Below are positions 33,048 to 41,158 of a stretch of 64,000 nucleotides of DNA, piece after piece (position 1 is the first letter of the stretch; each line of letters opens with the position of its first letter). The stretch covers positions 21,771-85,770 of the forward strand of contig NZ_JBJDPS010000023.1 in the NCBI RefSeq assembly GCF_044901685.1, given 5' to 3'. A program made the position numbers and the translations under genes. This DNA comes from Micromonospora_G sp044901685. GTDB lineage: Bacteria; Actinomycetota; Actinomycetes; Mycobacteriales; Micromonosporaceae. The notes under the pieces were generated by a model, which saw nothing but the letters and a program-made list of their open reading frames with translations, was not told the DNA's origin and did not search any database.

Positions 33048-34340
33048 ATGACCACCGTCACCGCCAACGCCGAACCGGCACCGTCCACCATTCTGCGCCA
33101 GCTCGGCGTCGATTCGGTGTACGTACTGCTCGGGCTTCCGCTCGCACTGGCGAGTTTCGCCATATTGATCGCCGGCTTGGCGCTCGGCGCGGGCCTGATG
33201 GTGACCGTGATCGGGCTGCCGATCCTGGCCGGCACCCTCTTCGTCGCCCGGGGCTGGGCCGACATCGAGCGGCTGCGCATCCCGGCCGTACTGCACCAGC
33301 CCCGGATCCGCCCGCAGTACCGCACCGCCGAGAGCGGGGCGAGCGCCTGGCGGCGGATCTTCGTCCCGATCGCCGACGCCCAGTCCTGGCTCGACCTGGC
33401 CCACGGCATCGGCAAGCTGGTGGTGGCACTGGCCACCTTCGTGGTGACGGTGATCTGGTGGGCCGGCGCCGTCGGCGGCTCGCTCTACTGGGCGTACGAC
33501 TGGACGCTGCCCCAGGGCGACGGCGACGAGGGTCTGAACGTACTGCTCGGACTCGGCGACTCGGCCGGCGCCCGGATCGGTCTGAACAGCGCGATCGGCC
33601 TCTTCTTCCTGATCACCCTCCCGGTCGTGGTACGCGGCTGCGCGCTGCTCCAGGCCAGCTTCGGTCGGGCGCTGCTGACCGGGGTGGCCGAGATGCGCAA
33701 CCGGATCACGGTGCTGGAGGAGCAGAAGCGGGCCGCGGTCTCCGCCGAGGCCAGTGCCCTGCGCCGGCTCGAACGCGACATCCACGACGGCCCACAGCAA
33801 CGCCTGGTCCGGCTCGCGATGGACATCAGCCGGGCCCAGCACCAGCTCTCCAGCGACCCGGAGGCGGCCCGGCGCACCCTCGACGAGGCCCTGACCCAGA
33901 CCCGGGACACCCTGGCCGAACTGCGCGCTCTCTCCCGGGGCATCGCACCGCCGATCCTGGTCGACCGGGGGCTGCCCAGCGCGCTGGCCGCGCTCGCCGG
34001 GCGTGGGCTGATCCCGGTCGAACTGACCGTCGACCCGGAGCTCGGCACGCCCACCGGCCGGCTCGACCCGGCGGTGGAGAACGCCGCCTACTTCGTGGTC
34101 GCCGAGGCCCTGACCAACGTGGCCAAGCACAGCCGGGCCAGCGAGTGCTGGCTCACCGTCACCCGGGTCGACCGGAAGCTGAACATCGAGGTGATCGACG
34201 ACGGCGAGGGCGGCGCCCACCTCTCCAAGGGGCACGGCCTGGCCGGCATCGCCGACCGGGTACGCGCGACCGGCGGCACCCTGACCGTGATCAGCCCGAC
34301 CGGCGGCCCGACCGAGGTCCGCGCCGAGCTCCCGTGCTGA
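33048..34340 (+). CDS. NarL-family sensor histidine kinase
   Basis: 430 aa. The N-terminal 'putative sensor' domain has four membrane helices, roughly 25-45, 46-68, 120-147 and 178-200. The HisKA_3 dimerisation domain has the phospho-acceptor His246 in LERDIHDGPQQRLVRLAMD, and the HATPase domain contains VVAEALTNVAKHSRAS, IDDGEGGA and GHGLAGIADRV. It signals to the response regulator that follows. ATG 33048 has GGAGG only two bases away, unusually close; ATG 33012 upstream is an in-frame alternative. Signal unknown. Divergent from rex. Confidence 0.9.
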   Translation: MTTVTANAEPAPSTILRQLGVDSVYVLLGLPLALASFAILIAGLALGAGLMVTVIGLPILAGTLFVARGWADIERLRIPAVLHQPRIRPQYRTAESGASAWRRIFVPIADAQSWLDLAHGIGKLVVALATFVVTVIWWAGAVGGSLYWAYDWTLPQGDGDEGLNVLLGLGDSAGARIGLNSAIGLFFLITLPVVVRGCALLQASFGRALLTGVAEMRNRITVLEEQKRAAVSAEASALRRLERDIHDGPQQRLVRLAMDISRAQHQLSSDPEAARRTLDEALTQTRDTLAELRALSRGIAPPILVDRGLPSALAALAGRGLIPVELTVDPELGTPTGRLDPAVENAAYFVVAEALTNVAKHSRASECWLTVTRVDRKLNIEVIDDGEGGAHLSKGHGLAGIADRVRATGGTLTVISPTGGPTEVRAELPC

Positions 34341-34465
34341 CCGGGGACACCTCGAACCGGGACCCGGACCGGCAGCCGGACGACGGGCCGGACCGGGCGA
34401 CGGACGACGGGCCGGACCGGGCGACGGGCCTCACGGCGGACGGCGACGTGGTAGACAACCGGACC

Positions 34466-35128
34466 ATGCGCGTAGTGATCGCCGACGACGCCTTCCTGCT
34501 CCGCGAGGGACTCGTCCGGCTGCTGACCGAACACGGACACGACGTGGTCGCCGCGGTCGGGGACGGTACCGCCCTGGTGGAGGCGGTGGTCGAGCACCGA
34601 CCGGACGTCTCGATCGTGGACGTACGGATGCCGCCGACCCACACCGACGAGGGTCTCCGGGCCGCCGTGGAGGCCAGACGACTGGTCCCCCGGGCCCCGA
34701 TCCTGGTCCTCTCCCAGTACGTCGAGGTGTCGTACGCCGACGACCTGCTCGCCACGGTCAATCCCGGGCCGGGGGCCGGCGGCGGGATCGGCTACCTGCT
34801 CAAGGACCGGGTGGCCGCGATCGACGAGTTCCTCGACGCGCTGCGCCGGGTCGCCGGTGGCGGCACCGTGCTGGACCCCGAGGTGGTCGGCCAACTGCTG
34901 GTCCGTCGTCGCCGGGATGACCCGCTGCGCGAGCTGACCCCGCGTGAGCGGGAGGTGCTCGGTCTGATGGCCGAGGGGCGGTCGAACACCGCCATCGCCC
35001 GCGCCCTGGTGGTCAGTGACGGCGCGGTGGAGAAGCACGTACGCAACATCTTCACCAAACTGCGCCTCCCACCGGACGAGGAGCAGCACCGGCGGGTGCT
35101 GGCCGTGCTGGCCTACCTGCGGGGCTGA
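34466..35128 (+). CDS. NarL/LuxR-family response regulator
   Basis: Partner of the preceding kinase, 220 aa. The receiver domain starts MRVVIADDAFLLREGLVRLL; the phospho-acceptor is Asp52 in VSIVDVRMPPTHTDEGL; the Lys is in YLLKDRV. The C-terminal LuxR-type HTH is LTPREREVLGLMAEGRSNTAIARALVVSDGAVEKHVRNIFTKL. I chose ATG 34466, the canonical start. An in-frame GTG at 34334 overlaps the kinase stop and would add 44 low-complexity residues (DDGPDRATDDGPDRAT). Its last 16 bases overlap the convergent HAD gene. Confidence 0.92.
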   Translation: MRVVIADDAFLLREGLVRLLTEHGHDVVAAVGDGTALVEAVVEHRPDVSIVDVRMPPTHTDEGLRAAVEARRLVPRAPILVLSQYVEVSYADDLLATVNPGPGAGGGIGYLLKDRVAAIDEFLDALRRVAGGGTVLDPEVVGQLLVRRRRDDPLRELTPREREVLGLMAEGRSNTAIARALVVSDGAVEKHVRNIFTKLRLPPDEEQHRRVLAVLAYLRG

Positions 35129-35766
35129 GCCGCCAGCCGGACCGCCTCGGTCAGGGTCTCCGCGACCGGGCGGCCGGAGGCCCGCAGCCGGGCCGGCGCG
35201 GTGAAGCCGCCGGTGTAGAGGACGCAGGCCGCGCCGACCGAGTCGGCCGCGTCGGCGTCGTCGATCGAGTCGCCGACCAGCACGGTGTCCCTGCCCTCGA
35301 TGCCGAGTTCGGCCAGGTGGCGGGCCAGGTGCTCGGCCTTGTGGTCGCCACCGACGGTGCCCCGCAGGCCGTCGACCCGGTTGAACATGCCGGTCAGCCC
35401 GTACGTCCCCACCGCCGGGACCAGTTCGTCGTGGAACCACATGGAGAGCAGTGACTGGGTGCCGGTCCAGGACCGCATCGCACTGGTGGCGTCCTCGGCG
35501 AGTTCACAGGTGGTCAACCCGGTCCGGTACGCGTCGTGGAAGATCTTGTCGAGCGCGCCGAACGCCTCGGCGTCCACCGTCCGGCCGAGCACCTCGGCGT
35601 AGTAGTCGGAGATCGGGCGACGGAACGACATCCGGTGCTCGTCCACGCTGACCGCCCGCCCGCCGACGCTGGCGAAGGCGACGTTGGTCGAGGCGACGAC
35701 CAGACTCAGGTCGTTGAGCAGCGTGCCGTTCCAGTCCCACACCAGGTGCCTACGTGCCGACGTCAT
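35113..35766 (-). CDS. HAD-family hydrolase
   Basis: 217 aa phosphatase-like protein. Motif I reads VWDWNGTLLND, so the nucleophile is Asp11 but the second acid is Asn13 instead of the usual Asp. A cap domain follows (residues about 20-85), then motif II near LLSMW, Lys in GGDHKAEHL, and motif IV in TVLVGDSIDDADAADSVGAACVLYTGG. It resembles phosphoglycolate phosphatase-like members, substrate unknown. ATG 35766 is natural. It overlaps the end of the response regulator tail-to-tail. Confidence 0.85.
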   Translation of the reverse strand: MTSARRHLVWDWNGTLLNDLSLVVASTNVAFASVGGRAVSVDEHRMSFRRPISDYYAEVLGRTVDAEAFGALDKIFHDAYRTGLTTCELAEDATSAMRSWTGTQSLLSMWFHDELVPAVGTYGLTGMFNRVDGLRGTVGGDHKAEHLARHLAELGIEGRDTVLVGDSIDDADAADSVGAACVLYTGGFTAPARLRASGRPVAETLTEAVRLAAQPRR

Positions 35767-35796
35767 CGCCGAACAATAGCCAGAACGGCCGGTCGG

Positions 35797-36060
35797 TCAG
35801 GCGAGGGGTTGTCCGGTGGCACCGAGGTCGCGCAGCAGCCGTGCCTCCTCGACCCGCCAGTAGCCGTGCTCCTTACCGTCCAGCAGGACCACCGGCACCC
35901 GGTCGCCGTACTCGCGTTCCAGTTCGAGGTCAGCGGTGACGTCGACCTCGACCCAGCGGTCGCCGGTGGCGGCCACCACCCGGTCGACGGCCTCCTTGGC
36001 CACCTCGCACAAATGGCACCCGGGACGGGTGATGAGGGTCAGTCGCGGCTCGCTCGCCAT
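35797..36060 (-). CDS. Glutaredoxin-like protein (DUF836/Rv0508-like)
   Basis: 87 aa thioredoxin-fold protein beginning MASEPRLTLITRPGCHLC. The redox pair is Cys15-His-Leu-Cys18; later VPVVLLDGKEH supplies the cis-Pro. The C-terminus ends with the usual helix (RVEEARLLRDLG). Mycobacterial Rv0508 has the same position beside the hem genes. ATG 36060 has GGGAGA upstream. It lies 30 bases before the HAD gene on the same strand, in the order glutaredoxin then HAD. Confidence 0.87.
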   Translation of the reverse strand: MASEPRLTLITRPGCHLCEVAKEAVDRVVAATGDRWVEVDVTADLELEREYGDRVPVVLLDGKEHGYWRVEEARLLRDLGATGQPLA

Positions 36061-36488
36061 GGTGTTCTCCCAGGTCCGGCGCTGATCGCAGCAGTTTGGC
36101 ACAGGAGGGGCCCGCGCGCCCGCGGGCATCGACGGCCGACGCCCCCTCGACACCACCGGAGCGTCACGGTACCGTCCACGAGACCACGTCCCCGCGTGGA
36201 AATATCACCGGCGGGACGTGCCAGCACCGCTAGCACCTTTGCCGGCGGCACGCCAAGTCGTGCCTTCCTTCGGCGTGTTGCGGCGTTTTCCCAGGTCACA
36301 CCTCTCATGACCGGACTGTCCGGGATCCGACAACGCACAATTGGTCCGGTCCAGATCGGCAAATCTGGGAAATACTTTGGCTCTGTGTAACGGACTCGCC
36401 ACGCGTGGGTGACGTTGGCCCTATCATCACTCGGGTCAGCTCACCCGTTTTGCTGTGAGTCGACACCCCTCAGCCCGAGGAGGCCGCC
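36061..36488. other. Long upstream region of the bldN transcription unit
   Basis: About 430 bases between the glutaredoxin gene and the small ORF before bldN. It is less GC-rich than its surroundings at about 36190-36450. I see an imperfect CTCAC-N10-GTGAG inverted repeat (36440-36459) but no clear BldD box. No supported gene. A long leader is typical for bldN in Streptomyces. Confidence 0.5.
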
Positions 36489-36656
36489 GTGCCTGTAACT
36501 GCACTGCACCAGCACCTCATGGGTGCGTGCCGCCAACCGGGGCACCCTGCCCCCGGTGTGGTGGATCGTGCCGGTCCAGGACCGGGTCGCGGCATCGTCG
36601 CCGCGACATCGCGGCGACCGGCCCCGCTGGCGTACCGGCTCGGGGAGGGCCTGTGA
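36489..36656 (+). CDS. Small ORF (55 aa) translationally coupled to bldN
   Basis: GTG 36489 is preceded by a textbook GAGGAGG at 36477-36483, five bases away. The product begins VPVTALHQHLMGACRQPGHP and ends RPAPLAYRLGEGL, basic and Pro/Gly/Ala-rich, with no known domain. Its TGA (36654-36656) overlaps the bldN GTG (36653) as GTGA. The strong ribosome site and exact overlap argue that it is translated. It may serve mainly as a leader that controls access of ribosomes to bldN; whether the peptide itself acts is unknown. Confidence 0.55.
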   Translation: MPVTALHQHLMGACRQPGHPAPGVVDRAGPGPGRGIVAATSRRPAPLAYRLGEGL

Positions 36657-37624
36657 GCACATACGGATACGCGGACGCGGCACGTAGCCGCGAGGTCCGG
36701 TCCGCCCGCGTCGCGCTGAACCAGGGCCTGACGCAACTGCGGATGTCCATGGACGACATGCTGAGCCTGGCCGTACGCGGCGAGGGCAGTCCGAAACGGA
36801 CCCGCAACCGGCCACATCCGAACGAGACCCCGTCGCGGCACACCCCGCCGGGGAGCAACGCCCGGCCGATCAGCGGTCGGGTGACCAGCCCGACCCGGCC
36901 GACGATGCCGGCCCAACCGGGACCCGGCCAGACCGGACCCCGACCCGACACCCCCGAGACCGAGACCGCGATCCTGCCGGTGGTGCCCGCCGTCGACCCG
37001 TCCCCGGGTCCGGCCGCCCCGCCGCCGACCGGCTACCCGGACCGGCCGGACCCGTCCGACCCGGCGACCGAGGTGTGGAAGCTGATCGAGCGGGCGCAGC
37101 AGGGTGAGTCCGAGGCGTTCGGGCTGATCTACGACCGGTACGTGGACACCGTGTTCCGGTTCGTCTACTTCCGGGTCGGCAACCGGCAACTCGCCGAGGA
37201 CCTGACCTCGGACACCTTCCTGCGTGCCCTCAAACGGATCGGCAGCTTCACCTGGCAGGGCCGGGACCTCGGCGCCTGGCTGGTCACCATCGCCCGGAAC
37301 CTGGTCGCCGACCACTTCAAGTCCGGCCGCTACCGACTCGAGGTGACCACGGGTGACGTACTCGACGCCGATCGCGAGGACCGGGGGCCGGAGGGGAGCC
37401 CGGAGTCCGCGGTGGTCGAGCACATCACCAACATGGCCCTGCTCGGCGCGGTGAAGCAGCTCAACCCCGAGCAGCAGGAGTGCATCGTGCTCCGGTTCCT
37501 ACAGGGCTTCTCGGTGGCGGAGACGGCGCAGACGATGGGCAAGAACGAGGGCGCGATCAAGGCGCTCCAGTACCGTGCCGTACGGGCCCTGGCCCGGCTG
37601 CTGCCGGACGGGTTCCAGCCGTGA
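36653..37624 (+). CDS. bldN: ECF sigma factor, BldN type
   Basis: 323 aa. An unusual N-terminal extension of about 135 residues (with ALNQGLTQLRMSMDDMLSLA, then a Pro-rich linker) precedes the sigma domains. Sigma-2 starts near TEVWKLIERAQQGESEAFGLIYDRY and includes AEDLTSDTFLRALKRI and FTWQGRDLGAWLVTIARNLVADHFKS; sigma-4 is LNPEQQECIVLRFLQGFSVAETAQTMGKNEGAIKALQYRAVRAL. In Streptomyces BldN also has an N-terminal pro-sequence that is removed. The following gene is an RsbN-like anti-sigma factor, supporting the assignment. GTG 36653 has GGGGAGGG upstream. Confidence 0.9.
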   Translation: MSTYGYADAARSREVRSARVALNQGLTQLRMSMDDMLSLAVRGEGSPKRTRNRPHPNETPSRHTPPGSNARPISGRVTSPTRPTMPAQPGPGQTGPRPDTPETETAILPVVPAVDPSPGPAAPPPTGYPDRPDPSDPATEVWKLIERAQQGESEAFGLIYDRYVDTVFRFVYFRVGNRQLAEDLTSDTFLRALKRIGSFTWQGRDLGAWLVTIARNLVADHFKSGRYRLEVTTGDVLDADREDRGPEGSPESAVVEHITNMALLGAVKQLNPEQQECIVLRFLQGFSVAETAQTMGKNEGAIKALQYRAVRALARLLPDGFQP

Positions 37625-37879
37625 GTCCGATCGGTGGCGGCTACTCACGCGCGGCAACACCGATCACTCATCGTGATACTGCGACCGAACGGCCCGTAAC
37701 CGGCCGGGCTTACCGGCCGTTTGTCCCGGTGCGACGGACGGATGCCTTGACACACCACCGGCCCGTCGGTCCGGCCGACTGATCGGTCACGACCGTCACG
37801 GACCGGACCCGAGCCGCCGTCGCACGGTCGGCGACGATGCCGTCCGTACGGCCGTGACCAGCGAAGGGAGGTGCCCGCG

Positions 37880-38968
37880 GTGAATCTGAACATATTCCGC
37901 CGCTGGCGCGCCGAGCGCTTCGCGCAACTTCTCGACGAAGCCAACGGTGGCCGTCGACACCACATCCGTTCCCGTGCCGACGACGACCTGGCCGAACTGG
38001 TGACGGTCGGACAGCGGGTGCGCGGCGCCCAACCGTCCGTCGAGGTCGAGGTCGACCCCGATTTCCGAGCCGGACTGCGACTGATGCTCGTCGCCGCCGC
38101 CGAGCAGGCGACGTTGTCCGCCGCGACCGGTGCCGAGCAGGGTGCCCGACGAGCGGGCGGAGCGGGCAGCCGCGCCACCCGGGGCGGGCAACGTACCCGG
38201 GCAAGGGTGCGGGGCTCGATCATCGTCGGCGTCGCGGCCGGGGCGATCGCCGTCTCCGGCATGTCGGCGGCGAGCGAGAACGCCCTGCCCGGCGACGCCC
38301 TGTACGGCGTGAAGCGCTCCACCGAACGGGCGCAACTGGCACTGGCCAGTTCGGACCTGAGCCGGGGCCAGTTGTTCCTCGACTTCGCCCAGACCCGGCT
38401 CGCCGAGGCGATCGCGGTGCAGGGCGACACGACCGGCTTCGCCGCCGTCCTCGACGACATGGACGCCGACACACGCCAGGGCATCAAACTGCTCAACACC
38501 TCGGCAGCCCAGCGTCGCGACGTGGCGGCGCTGGACGCCATCGGCAATTTCCTCAGCGGGCAACGGCGGCAGATCACCGGGCTGTTGACCGGTGGGAGCG
38601 CCGCCGACAGCCAGCGGGTCGGCGACTCGCTCGCCCTGCTCGACTCGATCGGCAAGCGGGCCGACCTGCTCCGCACCGCGCTCCAGTGCGGCGCGGAACC
38701 GGCCGCCCGGGTCGACCAACTGGGACCGTTGCCACGAGCCTGCGCCTCCGGGCGCAGCGCCTCCGGGCAACAGCAGAGTTCGTCCCAGGAAGGCCGCCCG
38801 ACACCGACCCCCACCGCCCGGGTCACCGACCCGCCACACACCGAGACGTCGGAAGACGCCGAGGTGGTGCCGAGCAGCACCCAGGGGCGGCAGTTGGAGC
38901 AGGGGCCGACGGCGAAGAAGCCGGTGGTCGACACGACCGCCCCGGTGGACGGGCGGCCGGCCGAATAG
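37880..38968 (+). CDS. rsbN: RsbN-like anti-sigma factor (DUF5667 domain)
   Basis: 362 aa membrane protein. The cytoplasmic N-terminus (VNLNIFRRWRAERFAQLLDEANG) would bind the sigma factor. One membrane helix lies at about 114-133 (SIIVGVAAGAIAVSGMSAA). The extracytoplasmic DUF5667 domain starts ENALPGDALYGVKRSTERAQLAL and is followed by a Ser/Thr/Pro-rich tail. Its place after bldN matches Streptomyces, where RsbN holds BldN inactive. GTG 37880 is nine bases after AGGGAGG; it starts 255 bases after bldN, so it may have its own promoter, possibly BldN-dependent. Confidence 0.88.
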   Translation: MNLNIFRRWRAERFAQLLDEANGGRRHHIRSRADDDLAELVTVGQRVRGAQPSVEVEVDPDFRAGLRLMLVAAAEQATLSAATGAEQGARRAGGAGSRATRGGQRTRARVRGSIIVGVAAGAIAVSGMSAASENALPGDALYGVKRSTERAQLALASSDLSRGQLFLDFAQTRLAEAIAVQGDTTGFAAVLDDMDADTRQGIKLLNTSAAQRRDVAALDAIGNFLSGQRRQITGLLTGGSAADSQRVGDSLALLDSIGKRADLLRTALQCGAEPAARVDQLGPLPRACASGRSASGQQQSSSQEGRPTPTPTARVTDPPHTETSEDAEVVPSSTQGRQLEQGPTAKKPVVDTTAPVDGRPAE

Positions 38969-39000
38969 GTCGCCGTGGCGGCGTACCGCCCAGGCAACAC

Positions 39001-39040
39001 CGGTGGGGGTCCAGACCTTTGGGGGTCTGGACCCCCACCG
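39001..39040. terminator. Strong terminator hairpin after rsbN
   Basis: Perfect 17-base arms (39001-39017 and 39024-39040, CGGTGGGGGTCCAGACC) with loop TTTGGG. No U-tract follows. It separates rsbN from the HAD-IB gene on the same strand. Confidence 0.8.
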
Positions 39041-39129
39041 TCGTGTGGGACCTCGGTCCCACCCCGCTGGTCCGGTTAGGCTCGCTGGAGGCACCGGCAC
39101 GCATCCGTCGAGCGGAGGGAGGTCCGCGG

Positions 39130-40005
39130 GTGGCCCGTACCCGCAAGGTGACCGTCAGTACGGACGTACGCGGTCACACCGCCGGCTGGGCCCCGACGGA
39201 CCTGGCATCCGATCTGGTCCCACCCGCCGACCCGGCCGCCGCCGCGTTCTTCGACGTGGACAACACGATGATGCAGGGCGCCTCGATCTACTGGTTCGCC
39301 CGAGGGCTCGCCGCCCGCAACTACTTCACCACCGGTGACCTCGCCCGGTTCGCCTGGCAGCAGTTGCGGTTCCGGCTCCTCGCCACCGAGCACGCGGGCG
39401 ACATGTCGCGGGCCAAGCAGGCGGCGCTGGCGTTTGTCGAGGGCTGGCGGGTGGAGGACGTGGAGCGGCTGAGCGAGGAGATCTTCGACGAGCTGATGGC
39501 GCCCCGGATCTGGACCGGCACCCGGGCTCTGGCCCAACGGCACCTCGACGGCGGCCAGCGGGTCTGGCTGGTCAGCGCGGCGCCGGTGGAGATCGGTCGG
39601 GTGATCGCGGCCCGGCTCGGCCTGACCGGCGCGATCGGCACGGTGGCCGAGATCTGCGACGGGGCGTACACCGGACGGCTGGTCGGTGACCTGATGCACG
39701 GCCAGGCCAAGGCGGACGCCGTACGTCAGCTCGCCGAGGTGGAGCAGCTCGACCTGACCCGCTGCGTCGCCTACAGCGACTCCGCCAACGACCTGCCGAT
39801 GCTCGGTTCGGTGGGACGGGCGGTGGCGATCAACCCGGACAACGCCCTGCGGCAGACCGCCCGGCTGCGCGGCTGGGAGGTGCGCGACTTCCGTACCGGG
39901 CGGAAGGCGGCCCGGATCGCCGTACCGTCTACGGTCGCCGCCGGGGTGCTCGCCGGTGCGGTCACCGCCGGGCTCGCCGTACGTCGACGCAGGCAGGGGC
40001 AATGA
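39130..40005 (+). CDS. HAD-IB family phosphatase (SerB1-like)
   Basis: 291 aa. Motif I is FFDVDNTMMQG with Asp42 and Asp44; motif II is VWLVSAAPVEIG; motif III/IV is CVAYSDSANDLPMLGSVGRAVAINPDN. The C-terminus (AVPSTVAAGVLAGAVTAGLAV) is a hydrophobic helix followed by RRRR, so the enzyme may be membrane-tethered. Mycobacterial Rv0505c (SerB1) occupies the same neighbourhood. A phosphoserine substrate is not proven. GTG 39130 has GGAGG seven bases upstream. Its stop overlaps the next start (ATGA). Confidence 0.88.
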   Translation: MARTRKVTVSTDVRGHTAGWAPTDLASDLVPPADPAAAAFFDVDNTMMQGASIYWFARGLAARNYFTTGDLARFAWQQLRFRLLATEHAGDMSRAKQAALAFVEGWRVEDVERLSEEIFDELMAPRIWTGTRALAQRHLDGGQRVWLVSAAPVEIGRVIAARLGLTGAIGTVAEICDGAYTGRLVGDLMHGQAKADAVRQLAEVEQLDLTRCVAYSDSANDLPMLGSVGRAVAINPDNALRQTARLRGWEVRDFRTGRKAARIAVPSTVAAGVLAGAVTAGLAVRRRRQGQ

Positions 40006-41102
40006 ACCTTCCCGTACGCCGGCAACTGCTCGGCCTGGCGGCGGCGCTCGCGGCCGGCGGGGTCCTGCTCGGCCTCCCCGCCGCCGGCCCCGAGCCGGCG
40101 CCCGGTCCGAAGGTGAGCACGATCGCGCAGGTCTGGCCCGACGTCCGGCCGGTGGAGATCCCGTCCTCGCTGGCCGACGGTCCGGCGTACAGCCCGGTCT
40201 ACTTCCTGGACGCGACCAACTCGGTCGGCACCTCGCCGAGCCCGGACGGGACCCAGTTGCGGCTGGTCCTCAGGGCCGCCGACGGCGCGATCCGCGAGCT
40301 GCGCCGGCTGCCGATCGCGGACGCGCCGCAGTACAGCGGCTTCGCCCGGGACGGGGACCAGTTCGCCTGGGCCGAGTCCGTCTCCCTGGACGACGGGACC
40401 GGCCGTACCGAGCTGTGGACGGCGAACCTGGCCTCGGCCGAACCGGCCCGCCGGGTCACCGCCGACAGCGGCGACGTGGTCTTCTTCAACTCCCAGTACG
40501 ACATGGTGATCAACTCCGGCCGGCTCTACTGGGCGGCGGTGGCGCCCGGCGAGGAGCCGGCGACCGAGATCCGTTCGGTGGCGCTGGGTGGCGGTCCGGT
40601 TTCGGTCCGTACCGAGCAGGGTGCCTGGTCCATCTCCGCCTACCCGTGGCTGGCCAGTGCCGGCACCGGGGCGAGCGGGCCGGTGCTGCTGCGCAACCCG
40701 GAACAGCGCAAGGTGATCGAGATCGACGCCACCGGCTCCGAGCTGGTCACCTGTAGCCCGACCTGGTGCCGGGTGCTGGTGCTCGCGGCCGACGGGCCCG
40801 GCGGGATCGAGCTGATGCGCCCGGACGGCTCCGCCCGTCAGCGGGTCGCCGGTGGGGTGGCCACCTCGGCGGTGATCGACGTGGCGATCCTCGACCGGTT
40901 CGAGGTGCTCACTCTCGCCGACGCGCAACGGACCGCCACCGACAACCAGCAGCTACTGCTCTACGACGTACGCGACCAGCAGACCGTGGTGGTGGCCGAG
41001 GGGAGCGGTCTGGTGCTCTGCCGGGACGGCATCCTCTGGTGGTCCACCGGTGGCAGCGACGTCACCGCCTGGCACAGCCTCGACCTGCGCGCCCTCTCCT
41101 AA
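40002..41102 (+). CDS. Secreted beta-propeller-like protein, function unknown
   Basis: 366 aa beginning MNLPVRRQLLGLAAALAAGGVLLGLPAAG, a signal peptide or N-terminal anchor without a lipobox cysteine. The rest is a series of beta-strand repeats in TolB/WD40-like style: SPSPDGTQLRLVLRAADGAIRELRRL, YSGFARDGDQFAWAES, TELWTANLASAEPARRVT. Two cysteines in LVTCSPTWCRVLVL could pair. No enzymatic motif. The ATG start overlaps the HAD-IB stop, so they are coupled. It may be an envelope protein tied to the developmental cluster. Confidence 0.75.
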   Translation: MNLPVRRQLLGLAAALAAGGVLLGLPAAGPEPAPGPKVSTIAQVWPDVRPVEIPSSLADGPAYSPVYFLDATNSVGTSPSPDGTQLRLVLRAADGAIRELRRLPIADAPQYSGFARDGDQFAWAESVSLDDGTGRTELWTANLASAEPARRVTADSGDVVFFNSQYDMVINSGRLYWAAVAPGEEPATEIRSVALGGGPVSVRTEQGAWSISAYPWLASAGTGASGPVLLRNPEQRKVIEIDATGSELVTCSPTWCRVLVLAADGPGGIELMRPDGSARQRVAGGVATSAVIDVAILDRFEVLTLADAQRTATDNQQLLLYDVRDQQTVVVAEGSGLVLCRDGILWWSTGGSDVTAWHSLDLRALS

Positions 41103-41120
41103 CCCGTCGGTCCGGCGGCC

Positions 41121-41152
41121 GAACGGCTCAGGAGCCGAACGGCTCAGGAGCC
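41121..41152. terminator. Duplicated small hairpin between convergent genes
   Basis: The 16-base unit GAACGGCTCAGGAGCC occurs twice in tandem. Each unit with its following G can fold as CGGCTC/GAGCCG. It sits between convergent propeller and acyltransferase genes, so a weak bidirectional terminator is plausible. Confidence 0.5.
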
Positions 41153-41158
41153 GGACGG

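Noticed and set aside
36440..36459. BldD-type operator upstream of bldN
   Set aside because: CTCAC-N10-GTGAG is symmetrical but the spacing and cores do not fit the BldD consensus well enough.
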